Below, piece by piece: positions 50,146-58,461 of a DNA stretch of 64,000 nt; position 1 is the stretch's first letter; each line of letters opens with the position of its first letter. The DNA is taken from assembly GCA_947627325.1 (NCBI GenBank), contig CANQVO010000003.1, positions 169,263 through 233,262 of the forward strand, read 5' to 3'. The position numbers and the translations under genes are program-made. Below the pieces are notes generated by a model. The model did no database searches. It saw only the letters and a list, made by a program, of their open reading frames with translations, and was not told the DNA's origin. Source of the DNA: an uncultured Oscillospiraceae bacterium. GTDB lineage: Bacteria; Bacillota; Clostridia; Oscillospirales; Oscillospiraceae.

Positions 50146-50982
50146 TCACTTGCCCTCCAGTTCCGCGATCTTGGCCTTCAGCTCCCGCTCGCCCTTCAAG
50201 AACAGCTCTTCTCCGGGGGCCTTGCCGTGCCACTGGGGGTCGTTTTCCATATAGCTGACCCCTTTGCCCTTGACGGTCTTCATCAGGATGACGGTGGGCT
50301 TGCCGTCGTGGGTGAGGGCCGCCTGGAAGGCGGCGCGGAGCTGGTCGAAGTCGTGGCCGTCGCAGGTTTGGACGTTCCAGCCGAAGGCGGCGAATTTCGC
50401 GTCCAGGGGCTCGGTGGGCATCACGTCCGCCGTCTTGCCGTCGATCTGCAGGCCGTTTACGTCCACGATGGCGCACAGGTCGTCCAGCTGGAACTTGGCC
50501 GCCGCCATGGCGGCCTCCCATACCTGGCCCTCGTCCAGTTCGCCGTCCCCCAGCATGGCGTAGACCCGGTAGCCCGCGCCGTTCATCTTGGCGGCCAGGG
50601 CCATGCCCACCGCCGCGGAGATCCCCTGGCCCAGGGAGCCGGTGGTCATATCCACCCCGGGGGTGAAGCCCATCTCCGGGTGGCCGGAGAGATAGCAGTG
50701 GAGCTGGCGGAAATGCTCCAGATCCTCCACGGGGAAAAAGCCGTGGAGGGCCAGAACGGCGTAGAGGGCGGGGGTGCAGTGGCCCTTGGAGAGGACAAAG
50801 CGGTCCCGCCCGGGGTCGTAGGCGCTCCTGGGGTCTACCCGCAGGACCTCGCCGTAGAGCAGGATCATGGCGTCCATGGCGGACAGGGAGCCGCCGATGT
50901 GGCCCGACTGGGCCCGGTAGACCATCTGGTAGGCCAGCAGTCTGGCCTTCGCGGCGGTGAGGGACAGGGAGGCGTTGCTCAT
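50146..50982 (-). CDS. Transketolase, N-terminal (TPP-binding) subunit
   Basis: A 278-aa subunit with SGHIGGSLSAMDAMILLYGE, SKGHCTPALYAVLA, TTGSLGQGISAAVGMALA and the TPP/magnesium segment LGDGELDEGQVWEA followed by VDVNGLQIDG. AGGAGG lies 12 bases before the ATG. It is the third gene of a minus-strand operon after glyQS and the LTA-synthase-like gene (17-base gap). Why a carbon-metabolism enzyme is linked to those genes is not clear. Confidence 0.94.
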   Translation of the reverse strand: MSNASLSLTAAKARLLAYQMVYRAQSGHIGGSLSAMDAMILLYGEVLRVDPRSAYDPGRDRFVLSKGHCTPALYAVLALHGFFPVEDLEHFRQLHCYLSGHPEMGFTPGVDMTTGSLGQGISAAVGMALAAKMNGAGYRVYAMLGDGELDEGQVWEAAMAAAKFQLDDLCAIVDVNGLQIDGKTADVMPTEPLDAKFAAFGWNVQTCDGHDFDQLRAAFQAALTHDGKPTVILMKTVKGKGVSYMENDPQWHGKAPGEELFLKGERELKAKIAELEGK

Positions 50983-50999
50983 TTTGGTTTATTTCCTCC

Positions 51000-52871
51000 T
51001 TATGGGATCAGGTGGCTGTATCGGAAGTGGTGACGGTCGTAGTACTGCAAAAAGTCGTAGTCCTGGCTGAGGGCGGCGCCCTCGGGGGAGAGGTCGGGGG
51101 TGAAGACCCCGTTTTCCAGGTAGATCCCGCTCTCGTGCTGGACGCTGACCCGCTGGGCCACGGCCTGGGTGCCCTGGAGAAACCCCGGGCCCTCCCAGCC
51201 GCAGAGCTCGAAGAGCTTGTCCATCAGGAAGTAGGGCCCCAGGGCCGGCCCCTCGCCCACAAAGTCGTTGCCCAGGGCCTGTTTGGCCAGGTCGTTGGCC
51301 CAGATGAGGTAGCGGGTGGAGTAGTAGTTGGCAAAGCCCTCCTGGGTGGACTGGTCCAGGTTGAGGCCCATGGCCTCGTAGATGCTGTTGCCGTCCCCCA
51401 TCCAGGGGTTGTGGTCGCCGAAGACCACCAGGAGATAGGGTTCCTCCTGATCGGCCAGGAAATCCTTGAAATCGGCCAGGCGGTTCGCCGTGTCCTCCAC
51501 CGAGCCGAAGTAGTTGGCCAGGATACACTGTTCCTCGGGGGTGTAGGGGGCGTCAGGGGAGATATAGTCGCTGACCTCGCCCCAGTAGCACTCGCTGTCG
51601 GTGTAGGGGCCGTGGCCCTGGTAGGTCACCGAGAAGGAGAAGATGGGCGGGCCAGCCTGCCGCCAGGAGAGCTCCCCGGTCAGGACGGGGAAGAAGATGT
51701 TGTCCAGGGCCATGGTGCCGTCGGGGTCGCCGCTCCACTGGCCAAAGAGGTTTTCCATGAAGTAGTACTCCTGAAAGCCCAGGCGCTCGTTGATATTCAC
51801 CCGGTTGTAGAACCAGCCCATGCAGGGGTGGTAGCCGGTGGTCTGGTAGCCCTGGGAGCGGAAGTACCAGGGGTAGGCGTTGGTGTTGGCGCGGAAGGAG
51901 GTCAGCTGGGAGTAGCCGGTGAGGAAGCACCGCTCGGTGTCCACCGTGCCCCCGGCGAAGATGTTGGTGACCAGGTCCCCCCGGTAGCTCTCCGCCTCCA
52001 GCTCGTGGTAGCGGGCGTACACGTCCCGCTCCAATTCCGGGGTGCCGAAGCGGGAGAAGTCCTGAAAGGCCTCCAGCATGATGCACACCACGTTGACCTT
52101 CTTCCCCTCGGGGATGTCGGCGTCGGGGAAGGCGGCGGCCAGGGCCTGGGCCCGGGCGGCGTCGTAGCCCGGGGGCGGGGTCTCAAAGGCGTCGCTAAGG
52201 CTGTGGAGGAAGGGGTAGACAAGACCGTGGGCCAGGTACTGCTGGGTGGCGGACCAGGGGCTCTCGATGGTCTCGTAGTGGGCGGCCCGGTCGTAGAGGC
52301 CCTGGTCGGTGAGGACGGGGAACAGCCCCAGGAACACCGCCCCGCCCAGCAGGCCGGACAGGGCCCGGAGCCGGGTATTCTTTGGGGGTCTGCCCCGGAC
52401 CAGCAGGGCCAGGAGCACCGTCCCCAGCGCCGCGCAAGCCAGGGCGAGGGCCAGCTTGAAGTCCAGGAACAGGCGGTACCGGCCCGCCATGTTCCCCGCC
52501 TCCTTCAGCAGGGCCAGGTCGCCGGCCAGGAGGGGGTCGTCCCGGAACATGAGCTTGTAGTAGTTGCCCGCGCTCAGGGTCAGCACCGCCGCTGCCTCCA
52601 GCAGATAGGCCAGCCAGGCCCGGCGGAGCAGGGCGTAGAGGAGCCACAGGAGGGCGACCACCGGCAGCAGGTTGAACACCAGCAGGTCGGGGTGGGTCCA
52701 GTAGCCCCAAAAGACGGCCATGTCGTAGGGCCCCACGGCCAGCAGCAGCGACAGCGCGCCCAGCCCCACCCCCGCGGCGGTGACCCACAGGTACTGCCAC
52801 AGCCAGTAGCGTCGGCGGCGGGCTGGGGGCCAGCCGGGGTCGGGCCCGGGCGTTCGGCGGAAGAACGTCAT
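51000..52871 (-). CDS. LTA synthase-like membrane phosphoglycerol transferase
   Basis: A 623-aa protein with a basic N-terminus, about five transmembrane helices (residues 25-205), a linker and an extracellular sulfatase-fold domain. The segment GGTVDTE near 308 holds the expected catalytic threonine; TYQGHGPY near 420 and VVFGDHNPW near 486 hold metal or substrate ligands seen in LtaS. Such enzymes transfer glycerol phosphate from phosphatidylglycerol to build teichoic or lipoteichoic acid, or decorate other polymers. The ATG has AAGGGGC upstream and is 5 bases after glyQS, so the two are in one transcript. Substrate is inferred from the family. Confidence 0.87.
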   Translation of the reverse strand: MTFFRRTPGPDPGWPPARRRRYWLWQYLWVTAAGVGLGALSLLLAVGPYDMAVFWGYWTHPDLLVFNLLPVVALLWLLYALLRRAWLAYLLEAAAVLTLSAGNYYKLMFRDDPLLAGDLALLKEAGNMAGRYRLFLDFKLALALACAALGTVLLALLVRGRPPKNTRLRALSGLLGGAVFLGLFPVLTDQGLYDRAAHYETIESPWSATQQYLAHGLVYPFLHSLSDAFETPPPGYDAARAQALAAAFPDADIPEGKKVNVVCIMLEAFQDFSRFGTPELERDVYARYHELEAESYRGDLVTNIFAGGTVDTERCFLTGYSQLTSFRANTNAYPWYFRSQGYQTTGYHPCMGWFYNRVNINERLGFQEYYFMENLFGQWSGDPDGTMALDNIFFPVLTGELSWRQAGPPIFSFSVTYQGHGPYTDSECYWGEVSDYISPDAPYTPEEQCILANYFGSVEDTANRLADFKDFLADQEEPYLLVVFGDHNPWMGDGNSIYEAMGLNLDQSTQEGFANYYSTRYLIWANDLAKQALGNDFVGEGPALGPYFLMDKLFELCGWEGPGFLQGTQAVAQRVSVQHESGIYLENGVFTPDLSPEGAALSQDYDFLQYYDRHHFRYSHLIP

Positions 52872-52876
52872 GCCCC

Positions 52877-54319
52877 TTAGAGCCGGATCTTCCCGGCGAT
52901 ATAGTCCCGGACCTCCGGGATGGGGATGCGGACCTGCTCCATGGAGTCCCGCTCCCGGATGGTGACGCAGTTGTCGGCGGGGGTGCCCTTCTCCGCGTCG
53001 CCCACGGTGTCAAAGTCCACGGTGACGCAGAAGGGGGTGCCGATCTCGTCCTGGCGGCGGTAGCGCTTGCCGATGGAGCCGGCGTCGTCGTAGTCCACCA
53101 TAAAGTCGGCGGAGAGGTCTTCATAGAGCTTCCGGGCGGGGCCGGAGAGGACCTCCTTCTTGGAAAGGGGCAGGATGGCGCACTTGAAGGGGGCCAGGGC
53201 GGGGTGGAGGCGGAGCACCACCCGCACGTCGTCCTTGCCGTTCTTGTCCTGGCCGACGACTTCCTCGTCGTAGGCGTCGCAGAGGACGGAGAGCACCGTG
53301 CGCTCCACGCCCAGGGAGGGCTCGATGACGTAGGGGATATAGTGCTCGTTCTTCTCCTGGTCGTAGTAGGTCAGGTCCTTGCCGGAGGTGTTCTGGTGCT
53401 GGGTCAGGTCGTAGTCGGTGCGGTCAGCCACGCCCCACAGCTCCCCCCAGCCGAAGGGGAAGAGGAACTCAAAGTCGGTGGTGGCCTTGGAGTAGAAGCA
53501 CAGCTCCTCCGGGTCGTGGTCCCGCAGGCGCAGATTTTCATCCTTCAGGCCGATGGACAGGAGCCACTTATGGCAGAACTCCCGCCAGTAGGAAAACCAC
53601 TCCAGGTCGGTGCCGGGCTGGCAGAAGAACTCCAGCTCCATCTGCTCGAACTCCCGGACCCGGAAGATGAAGTTGCCCGGGGTGATCTCGTTGCGGAAGG
53701 ACTTGCCGATCTGGGCGATGCCGAAGGGCAGCTTGCGGCGGGTGGTGCGCTGGACGTTGGCGAAGTTGACAAAGATGCCCTGGGCGGTCTCGGGGCGGAG
53801 GTAGACGGTGTTCTTGGCGTCCTCGGTGACCCCCTGGAAGGTCTTGAACATCAGGTTGAACTGGCGGATGTCGGTGAAGTTGTGCTTGCCGCAGGAGGGG
53901 CAGGGGATGGCGTGCTCCTCCACAAAGGCCTTCATCTCCTCCTGGGAGAAGGCGTCGATGGGCTTTTCCAGGGTATAGCCGCTCTCGGCGCACCAGTCCT
54001 CGATGAGTTTGTCCGCCCGGAACCGCTCCTTGCACTCCTTGCAGTCCATCAGGGGGTCGGAGAACCCGGCCAGGTGGCCGGAGGCCACCCAGGTCTGGGG
54101 GTTCATGAGGATGGCTGCGTCCAGGCCCACGTTGTAGGGGTTCTGCTGGACGAACTTCTGCCACCAGGCCCGCTTGATGTTGTTTTTCAACTCGGCGCCC
54201 AGGGGGCCGTAGTCCCAGGTGTTGGCCAGGCCGCCGTAGATCTCGCTGCCGGCAAAGATAAAGCCCCGGCCCTTGCACAGGGCGACGATCTTATCCATGG
54301 TCTTCTCTTGGTTGGTCAT
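52877..54319 (-). CDS. glyQS: Glycyl-tRNA synthetase, homodimeric type
   Basis: A 480-aa class II synthetase of the alpha2 type that charges tRNA-Gly. The N-terminus ([26 protein letters not shown]), the motif 2 region [21 protein letters not shown] and the C-terminal anticodon-binding domain ([11 protein letters not shown]) are clear. Two CxxC pairs (CKEC near 95 and CPSC near 145) may bind zinc. GGAGGGAAC precedes the ATG. It heads an operon with the LTA-synthase-like gene and split transketolase. The leader is too short for a T-box. Confidence 0.97.
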   Translation of the reverse strand: MTNQEKTMDKIVALCKGRGFIFAGSEIYGGLANTWDYGPLGAELKNNIKRAWWQKFVQQNPYNVGLDAAILMNPQTWVASGHLAGFSDPLMDCKECKERFRADKLIEDWCAESGYTLEKPIDAFSQEEMKAFVEEHAIPCPSCGKHNFTDIRQFNLMFKTFQGVTEDAKNTVYLRPETAQGIFVNFANVQRTTRRKLPFGIAQIGKSFRNEITPGNFIFRVREFEQMELEFFCQPGTDLEWFSYWREFCHKWLLSIGLKDENLRLRDHDPEELCFYSKATTDFEFLFPFGWGELWGVADRTDYDLTQHQNTSGKDLTYYDQEKNEHYIPYVIEPSLGVERTVLSVLCDAYDEEVVGQDKNGKDDVRVVLRLHPALAPFKCAILPLSKKEVLSGPARKLYEDLSADFMVDYDDAGSIGKRYRRQDEIGTPFCVTVDFDTVGDAEKGTPADNCVTIRERDSMEQVRIPIPEVRDYIAGKIRL

Positions 54320-54353
54320 GCCGTTCCCTCCGTCACATAAAAAGTCATGTTAT

Positions 54354-54382
54354 ATTATATAGAAAATTCCTCTCAAATGCAA
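54354..54382 (-). promoter_or_regulatory. glyQS promoter overlapping a terminator stem
   Basis: On the minus strand TTGCAT, a 17-base spacer and a perfect TATAAT lie 35 bases before the glyQS start. The -35 lies at the loop end of the terminator hairpin upstream. Confidence 0.82.
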
Positions 54383-54410
54383 GAGGGCAGGGCGCATTTG
54401 AGAGGAATTT
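54364..54410 (-). terminator. Terminator after the DEAD-box helicase
   Basis: A perfect 17-base inverted repeat, AAATTCCTCTCAAATGC / GCATTTGAGAGGAATTT, with a 13-base loop starts 2 bases after the helicase stop. On the minus strand it ends in ATTTTCT. Its base composition is AT-richer than the other terminators here, and its second arm carries the glyQS -35 region. Confidence 0.75.
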
Positions 54411-54411
54411 G

Positions 54412-56547
54412 TCAGTCGTCGTTCATATAGTAGGGCTTCATCAGGCTCTCGTGCTGGGTGGAGTCCATCTGGTGGTCGGACTTGGGGGCCTCCACCGGGC
54501 CCCGGGCCCGGCGGTCCCGGGCTTGCTGGCGGATCTTGGCCCGGCGCTCCTCCAGGGCGGCGGGATCGGCGCTCCGGCCCTGGGCCGGGGCGGCCTTTTT
54601 GCCGAACAGCCCCCGCTTGGTCTCCGCCCGGGGGGGCTGGATGGGCTTCTGGGCGGATCTTTGGGCAGACTTGGCCTGGGCCGGGGCCTTGCCCTCGGCC
54701 CGGACGGGCCTGGCCTCGCCCTTGGCGGGTCTGGCCTCTGTTTTGGCGGGCTTAGCCTCCGCCTTGACGGGCTTGGCGGGGGTCTGCTTGACCTTGGGGG
54801 GCTTTTGGGCCCGGGGCTGGCGGTCGGGCTGGGCGTCCCGGCTCCGCTGGGGCTGTTTTTGCCGCTGGGGGGGATGGATGGGCTGGCCCTTGGGGGCCAG
54901 GAGGCGGGCGGTGGCGTCCATCACCGTGTCCCCGGCCAGGGCGCCCCCCTGGGCGCTGTACCCCTGCTTGGCCTGGATGCGCCGCTCCTCCTCCATCCAC
55001 CGCTCAAAGGCCAGGTCCCGCTCCGACTTGGGCCCGGCCTTGGCCGGGGCCTTGGACGAACTCTGCCCCTGGGCCTGGGGCTTGGGGGAGAGGGCGGTGA
55101 GGGCCTCGTCCAGGGTCTTGCTGGCCTTGTAGCCCGCCGCCTGGCGCTTCTGGCCGGGGGTGCGGGAGTCGGGGGCGGGGCGGAGTTGGACCTTGGGCTT
55201 GGGGGCCTGGTCGGCCTGCTTTTTGGGGGCCCGCTCCGCGCGGGGCTGGGCCTGCGGGGCCGGCTTTTGCGGGGCGGATTGGCGGGCGGCCTCGGCAGTC
55301 TGACGGGCCTCGGCGGCCTGGCGGTCCCGCTTCCGCTCCCGGGCGGCCTGGCGGGCCTCGGCGTCCTCGGGGTTGACGATCTTGCCGTTCTTGTCCCGCT
55401 TGGGCGGGGAGAAGTCCTCCATGGGCCAGGGGTGGTCCTCCACCACCGGGATGGGCTTGCCCAGGAGCTTTTCGATGGCCTTCAGCTCGTCCTTCTCGCT
55501 GATGTCGCAAAAGGAGATGGCAACGCCCCCGTGGCCCGCCCGGCCGGTGCGTCCGATGCGGTGGACGTAGGTCTCGGGCACGTCGGGGAGGTTGTAGTTG
55601 AACACGTGGCTCAGCTCTTCGATGTCGATGCCCCGGGCGGCGATGTCGGTGGCGGCCAGGACCTTGATCCGGCCGGCCTTGAAGTCGGTGAGGGCCTGGA
55701 CCCGGGCGGTCTGGGACTTGTTGCCGTGGATGGCGGCGGCGGAGATGCCCGCCTTGACCAGTTCCCCGGCGATCTTGTTGGCCCCGTGCTTGGTGCGGGA
55801 GAAGACCAGGGCGTTTTTCACCCCCGGCTGGCTGACCAGGTGGGCCAGGAGTTTGGACTTGTTGGGCTTATCCACATAGTAGAGGGACTGGCGGATCACC
55901 TCCACCGGGGAGGAGATGGGGGTCACCGCCACCTTGGCCGGGTCGTGGAGCAGAGCGTCCACCAGGGACTGCACCTCGGGGGGCATGGTGGCGGAGAAAA
56001 AGAGGGTCTGCTTCTTCTCCGGCAGGAGCTTTAAGACCCGCCGCACGTCGTGGATAAAGCCCATGTCCAGCATCCGGTCCGCCTCGTCCAGGACGAAGAT
56101 CTCCACGTGGGAGAGGTCCAAAAGCCCCTGCCCGTGGAGGTCCAGCAGGCGGCCGGGGGTGGCCACCAGGATGTCCAGCCCCCGCTGGATCTTGTCCACC
56201 TGGGGCTGTTGGCCCACCCCGCCGAAGATGACGGCGTGGCGCAGGGGGAGGTTGACCCCGTAGGCGGTAAAGCTGTCCTCGATCTGGAGGGCCAGTTCCC
56301 GGGTGGGGGTGAGGATCAGACTGCGGATGACCCGGGGCCCCTTCTGGGGCTGGGCGGCCAGCCGCTGGAGGATGGGGGTGGCGAAGGCGCAGGTCTTGCC
56401 TGTGCCGGTCTGGGCGATGCCCAGCACGTCCCGGCCCACCAGGGCCGGGGGGATGGCGCCCGATTGGATGGGGGTGGGCGTCTGATACCCCTGGGCTTCC
56501 AGCGCCTTCAGGATGGCGCTGTTCAGGCCCAGCTGTTGAAAGTTCAT
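54412..56547 (-). CDS. DEAD-box ATP-dependent RNA helicase with long basic tail
   Basis: A 711-aa protein. Residues 1-370 are a DEAD-box core: Q motif region (GYQTPTPIQ), [40 protein letters not shown] and [10 protein letters not shown]. The remaining 340 residues are a low-complexity tail rich in Lys, Arg, Gln, Ala and Pro, with short repeats such as [16 protein letters not shown], likely disordered and RNA-binding. Such helicases act in ribosome assembly and RNA decay, mainly in the cold. ATG at 56547 is preferred over an upstream ORF start because AGGAA precedes it and the product then begins with the usual MNFQQLGL. It follows the shikimate-kinase-like gene by 10 bases. Confidence 0.93.
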   Translation of the reverse strand: MNFQQLGLNSAILKALEAQGYQTPTPIQSGAIPPALVGRDVLGIAQTGTGKTCAFATPILQRLAAQPQKGPRVIRSLILTPTRELALQIEDSFTAYGVNLPLRHAVIFGGVGQQPQVDKIQRGLDILVATPGRLLDLHGQGLLDLSHVEIFVLDEADRMLDMGFIHDVRRVLKLLPEKKQTLFFSATMPPEVQSLVDALLHDPAKVAVTPISSPVEVIRQSLYYVDKPNKSKLLAHLVSQPGVKNALVFSRTKHGANKIAGELVKAGISAAAIHGNKSQTARVQALTDFKAGRIKVLAATDIAARGIDIEELSHVFNYNLPDVPETYVHRIGRTGRAGHGGVAISFCDISEKDELKAIEKLLGKPIPVVEDHPWPMEDFSPPKRDKNGKIVNPEDAEARQAARERKRDRQAAEARQTAEAARQSAPQKPAPQAQPRAERAPKKQADQAPKPKVQLRPAPDSRTPGQKRQAAGYKASKTLDEALTALSPKPQAQGQSSSKAPAKAGPKSERDLAFERWMEEERRIQAKQGYSAQGGALAGDTVMDATARLLAPKGQPIHPPQRQKQPQRSRDAQPDRQPRAQKPPKVKQTPAKPVKAEAKPAKTEARPAKGEARPVRAEGKAPAQAKSAQRSAQKPIQPPRAETKRGLFGKKAAPAQGRSADPAALEERRAKIRQQARDRRARGPVEAPKSDHQMDSTQHESLMKPYYMNDD

Positions 56548-56557
56548 AGTCACATTC

Positions 56558-57058
56558 CTATTCTGATGAAATTGCGTGAAGGACCGTGTCCAGAGTTTCA
56601 CGCAGACTCTGGCCGTCCACGTCCACGGTGCGGTCGGCCCACCGCTCGTAGAGGGGGACGCGCTGGGCGTACACCTCCGCCAGGCCCTGGCCGGGGGCGA
56701 AGGCGATGCCCCGGCTGTCCAGGTTGAAGATGCGCCGCTCCAGCTCCCCGTAGCCCAAGCGCAGGTAGACGATCTTCCCCAGGCGCTTGAGGTGGGCCAT
56801 GGCGTCTTCCCGCAGGACGCAGCTGCCCCCGGGGGCGATGACGGTGCGGCGGCAGGAGATGGAGCGGATGGCGTCCCGCTCCATGTCCAGAAAGACCTGC
56901 GTGCCGTGGGTGTCCAGCAGTTCCTGCAGCAGGGCCCCCTGCTGGGCCTGGATGAGCAGGTCGGCGTCCAAAAAATGGTATCCCAGCACCTTGGCCAGCA
57001 CCACGCCCACCGTGCTCTTGCCCGAGCCGGGCATCCCGATCAGGGTGATATTCTCCAT
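56558..57058 (-). CDS. Shikimate kinase-like P-loop kinase (divergent)
   Basis: A 166-aa nucleoside-kinase-fold protein with Walker [10 protein letters not shown] at 8-16 and [10 protein letters not shown], as in shikimate kinase. R-x-PLYERWAD near the C-terminus matches the lid-region arginine. Two expected features differ: the FRxxE segment that binds shikimate reads FLDME, so the arginine is lost, and the GGG loop reads PGGSC. It could be a diverged AroK or a kinase for another substrate. No other aro genes are near. The ATG has AGGGGG upstream; the helicase gene follows by 10 bases. Confidence 0.7.
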   Translation of the reverse strand: MENITLIGMPGSGKSTVGVVLAKVLGYHFLDADLLIQAQQGALLQELLDTHGTQVFLDMERDAIRSISCRRTVIAPGGSCVLREDAMAHLKRLGKIVYLRLGYGELERRIFNLDSRGIAFAPGQGLAEVYAQRVPLYERWADRTVDVDGQSLRETLDTVLHAISSE

Positions 57059-57100
57059 CTGTCAGTTTCCCCCTGCCGCGGATAAAAAACCGCCTGTCAT

Positions 57101-57136
57101 AAAAAAGCCGCCTGCGCGCGGCAGACGGCCTTTTTA
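57101..57136 (-). terminator. Terminator after rpsT
   Basis: A GCCGTCTGC/GCAGGCGGC-type stem with one mismatch and a 5-base loop ends in TTTTTT on the minus strand. A second T-rich run lies 14 bases further. Confidence 0.75.
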
Positions 57137-57144
57137 TCCAAAAC

Positions 57145-57411
57145 TTAGCCCTCCAGCTTGTTGAGCCGCAGGGTGAGGCCGCTCTTTTTCCGGGCCGCGT
57201 TGTTGCGGTGGATGAGCCCGTGGGCGGCGGCCTTGTCCACGGCCTTGACGGCCACGGCGTAGGCGGTCTGGGCCTCGGCCTTGTCGCCGGCCTCCACGGC
57301 GGCGGCAAAACGCTTCATGTCGGTGCGGAGCGCGGACCGGGCGGCCTTGTTCCGGGCGGCCTTGGCCTCGTTGACCAGCACCCGCTTCTTGGCGGACTTG
57401 ATATTCGGCAT
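57145..57411 (-). CDS. rpsT: 30S ribosomal protein S20
   Basis: An 88-aa basic protein with the S20 start MPNIKSAKKRVLVNEAKAAR and the HRNNAARKKSGLTLRLNKL end. It binds 16S rRNA in the small subunit. AGGAGG precedes the ATG by 7 bases. It is divergent from gpr, an arrangement frequent in spore-forming Firmicutes, and has its own promoter and terminator. Confidence 0.97.
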   Translation of the reverse strand: MPNIKSAKKRVLVNEAKAARNKAARSALRTDMKRFAAAVEAGDKAEAQTAYAVAVKAVDKAAAHGLIHRNNAARKKSGLTLRLNKLEG

Positions 57412-57476
57412 ACGTACACCTCCTGACCTGTGCCAAACAAAAGGGCAAAATCACATTCGCATCATAGCAGATATGT

Positions 57477-57505
57477 ATTTTAGCATCTTCGGCGGGGAAA
57501 TGCAA
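57477..57505 (-). promoter_or_regulatory. rpsT promoter
   Basis: On the minus strand TTGCAT, a 17-base spacer and TAAAAT lie 65 bases before the rpsT start. Confidence 0.65.
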
Positions 57506-57603
57506 GCCTTTTTTTCAAAAACTTGGCCGAGGCCCGCCCTTTTCTTTCCGCCAAAAGTGGGCAAGATAACGAAACCGCGAAAAAAGAGAGAGGGAGCGAG
57601 ACC

Positions 57604-58410
57604 ATGCTGACAGGACGGACCGACTTGGCGGTGGAGACGGTGGGGGATCTGACCCACGCTGACGGGGTGGGCCACTTCGAGCGGGAGGAGGACGGCGTGC
57701 CGGTGACGGAGGTGGAGATCCAGACCCAGGGCGCGGCGGAGCGGCTGGGCAAAGGGGTGGGGCGGTATGTGACGGTGGACCTGGGCCCCGTCCGCCGCCG
57801 GGAGACCACCGCCTTTCGCCGCAGCGCCCAGGTGCTGGCAAAGGAGCTGGCTAAGCTGCTGCCCCAGGGGGGGACGGTGCTGGTGGTGGGGCTGGGCAAC
57901 CGCTCCATGACCCCGGACCGGCTGGGGCCGCTGTGCTGTGACCACATCCTGGTGACCCACCACCTGGTGAAAAACCAGCCCGGGGAGTTCGGCGGCTTTC
58001 GGGCCGTGGCTGCCCTGGCCCCGGGGGTGCTGGCGAACACGGGGGTGGAGAGCGCCCAGGTGGCCGAGGCCATGGTGGGGCGGGTCCGGCCCGCCTGCGT
58101 CATCGCCGTGGACGCCCTGGCCGCCAGCGACATGGAGCGGCTGTGCGCCACCGTCCAGCTCACCGACACCGGCATCTCCCCCGGCTCCGGAGTGGGCAAC
58201 CACCGCTCCGGCCTGACGGAACAGGCCCTGGGGGTGCCCGTCATCGCCCTGGGGATGCCCACGGTGGCGGAGGCCCACGGGGGCCGCTTCGTCACCCCCC
58301 GGGACATCGACGTGCAGGTGGCCCAGTGCGCCAAGCTGGTGGCCTGCGCCATCAACCTGGCCCTCCAGCCCGGACTGACCATGGAGGACCTGGAGGCCCT
58401 CACCGAGTAG
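57604..58410 (+). CDS. gpr: GPR germination endopeptidase
   Basis: A 268-aa aspartic-type protease that degrades small acid-soluble spore proteins on germination. RTDLAVE at the N-terminus, VGLGNRSMTPDRLGP with a key aspartate, AVDALAASDM with the second, and DTGISPGSGVGNHRSGL are family hallmarks. The ATG has AGAGGGAG upstream; an in-frame ORF extends further left but without a ribosome site. The protein is shorter than Bacillus GPR (about 370 aa), and only four residues precede RTDLA, so the usual propeptide is nearly absent. The spacer to rpsT holds no clear sigma-A promoter on this strand, as expected for a forespore gene. Confidence 0.92.
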   Translation: MLTGRTDLAVETVGDLTHADGVGHFEREEDGVPVTEVEIQTQGAAERLGKGVGRYVTVDLGPVRRRETTAFRRSAQVLAKELAKLLPQGGTVLVVGLGNRSMTPDRLGPLCCDHILVTHHLVKNQPGEFGGFRAVAALAPGVLANTGVESAQVAEAMVGRVRPACVIAVDALAASDMERLCATVQLTDTGISPGSGVGNHRSGLTEQALGVPVIALGMPTVAEAHGGRFVTPRDIDVQVAQCAKLVACAINLALQPGLTMEDLEALTE

Positions 58411-58414
58411 CCGC

Positions 58415-58451
58415 GAAAAAAGCGCCTGACCCGCCGGGTCAGGCGCTTTTT
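58415..58451. terminator. Bidirectional terminator between gpr and the PTPS-related operon
   Basis: AGCGCCTGACCC, loop GCC and GGGTCAGGCGCT are flanked by AAAAA on the left and TTTT on the right, so it can end both converging transcripts. Confidence 0.88.
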
Positions 58452-58461
58452 GGTTCAGAGT

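Noticed and set aside
54320-54411. T-box riboswitch upstream of glyQS
   Set aside because: The spacer is only 92 bases and holds a terminator and promoter; there is no room for a T-box leader.
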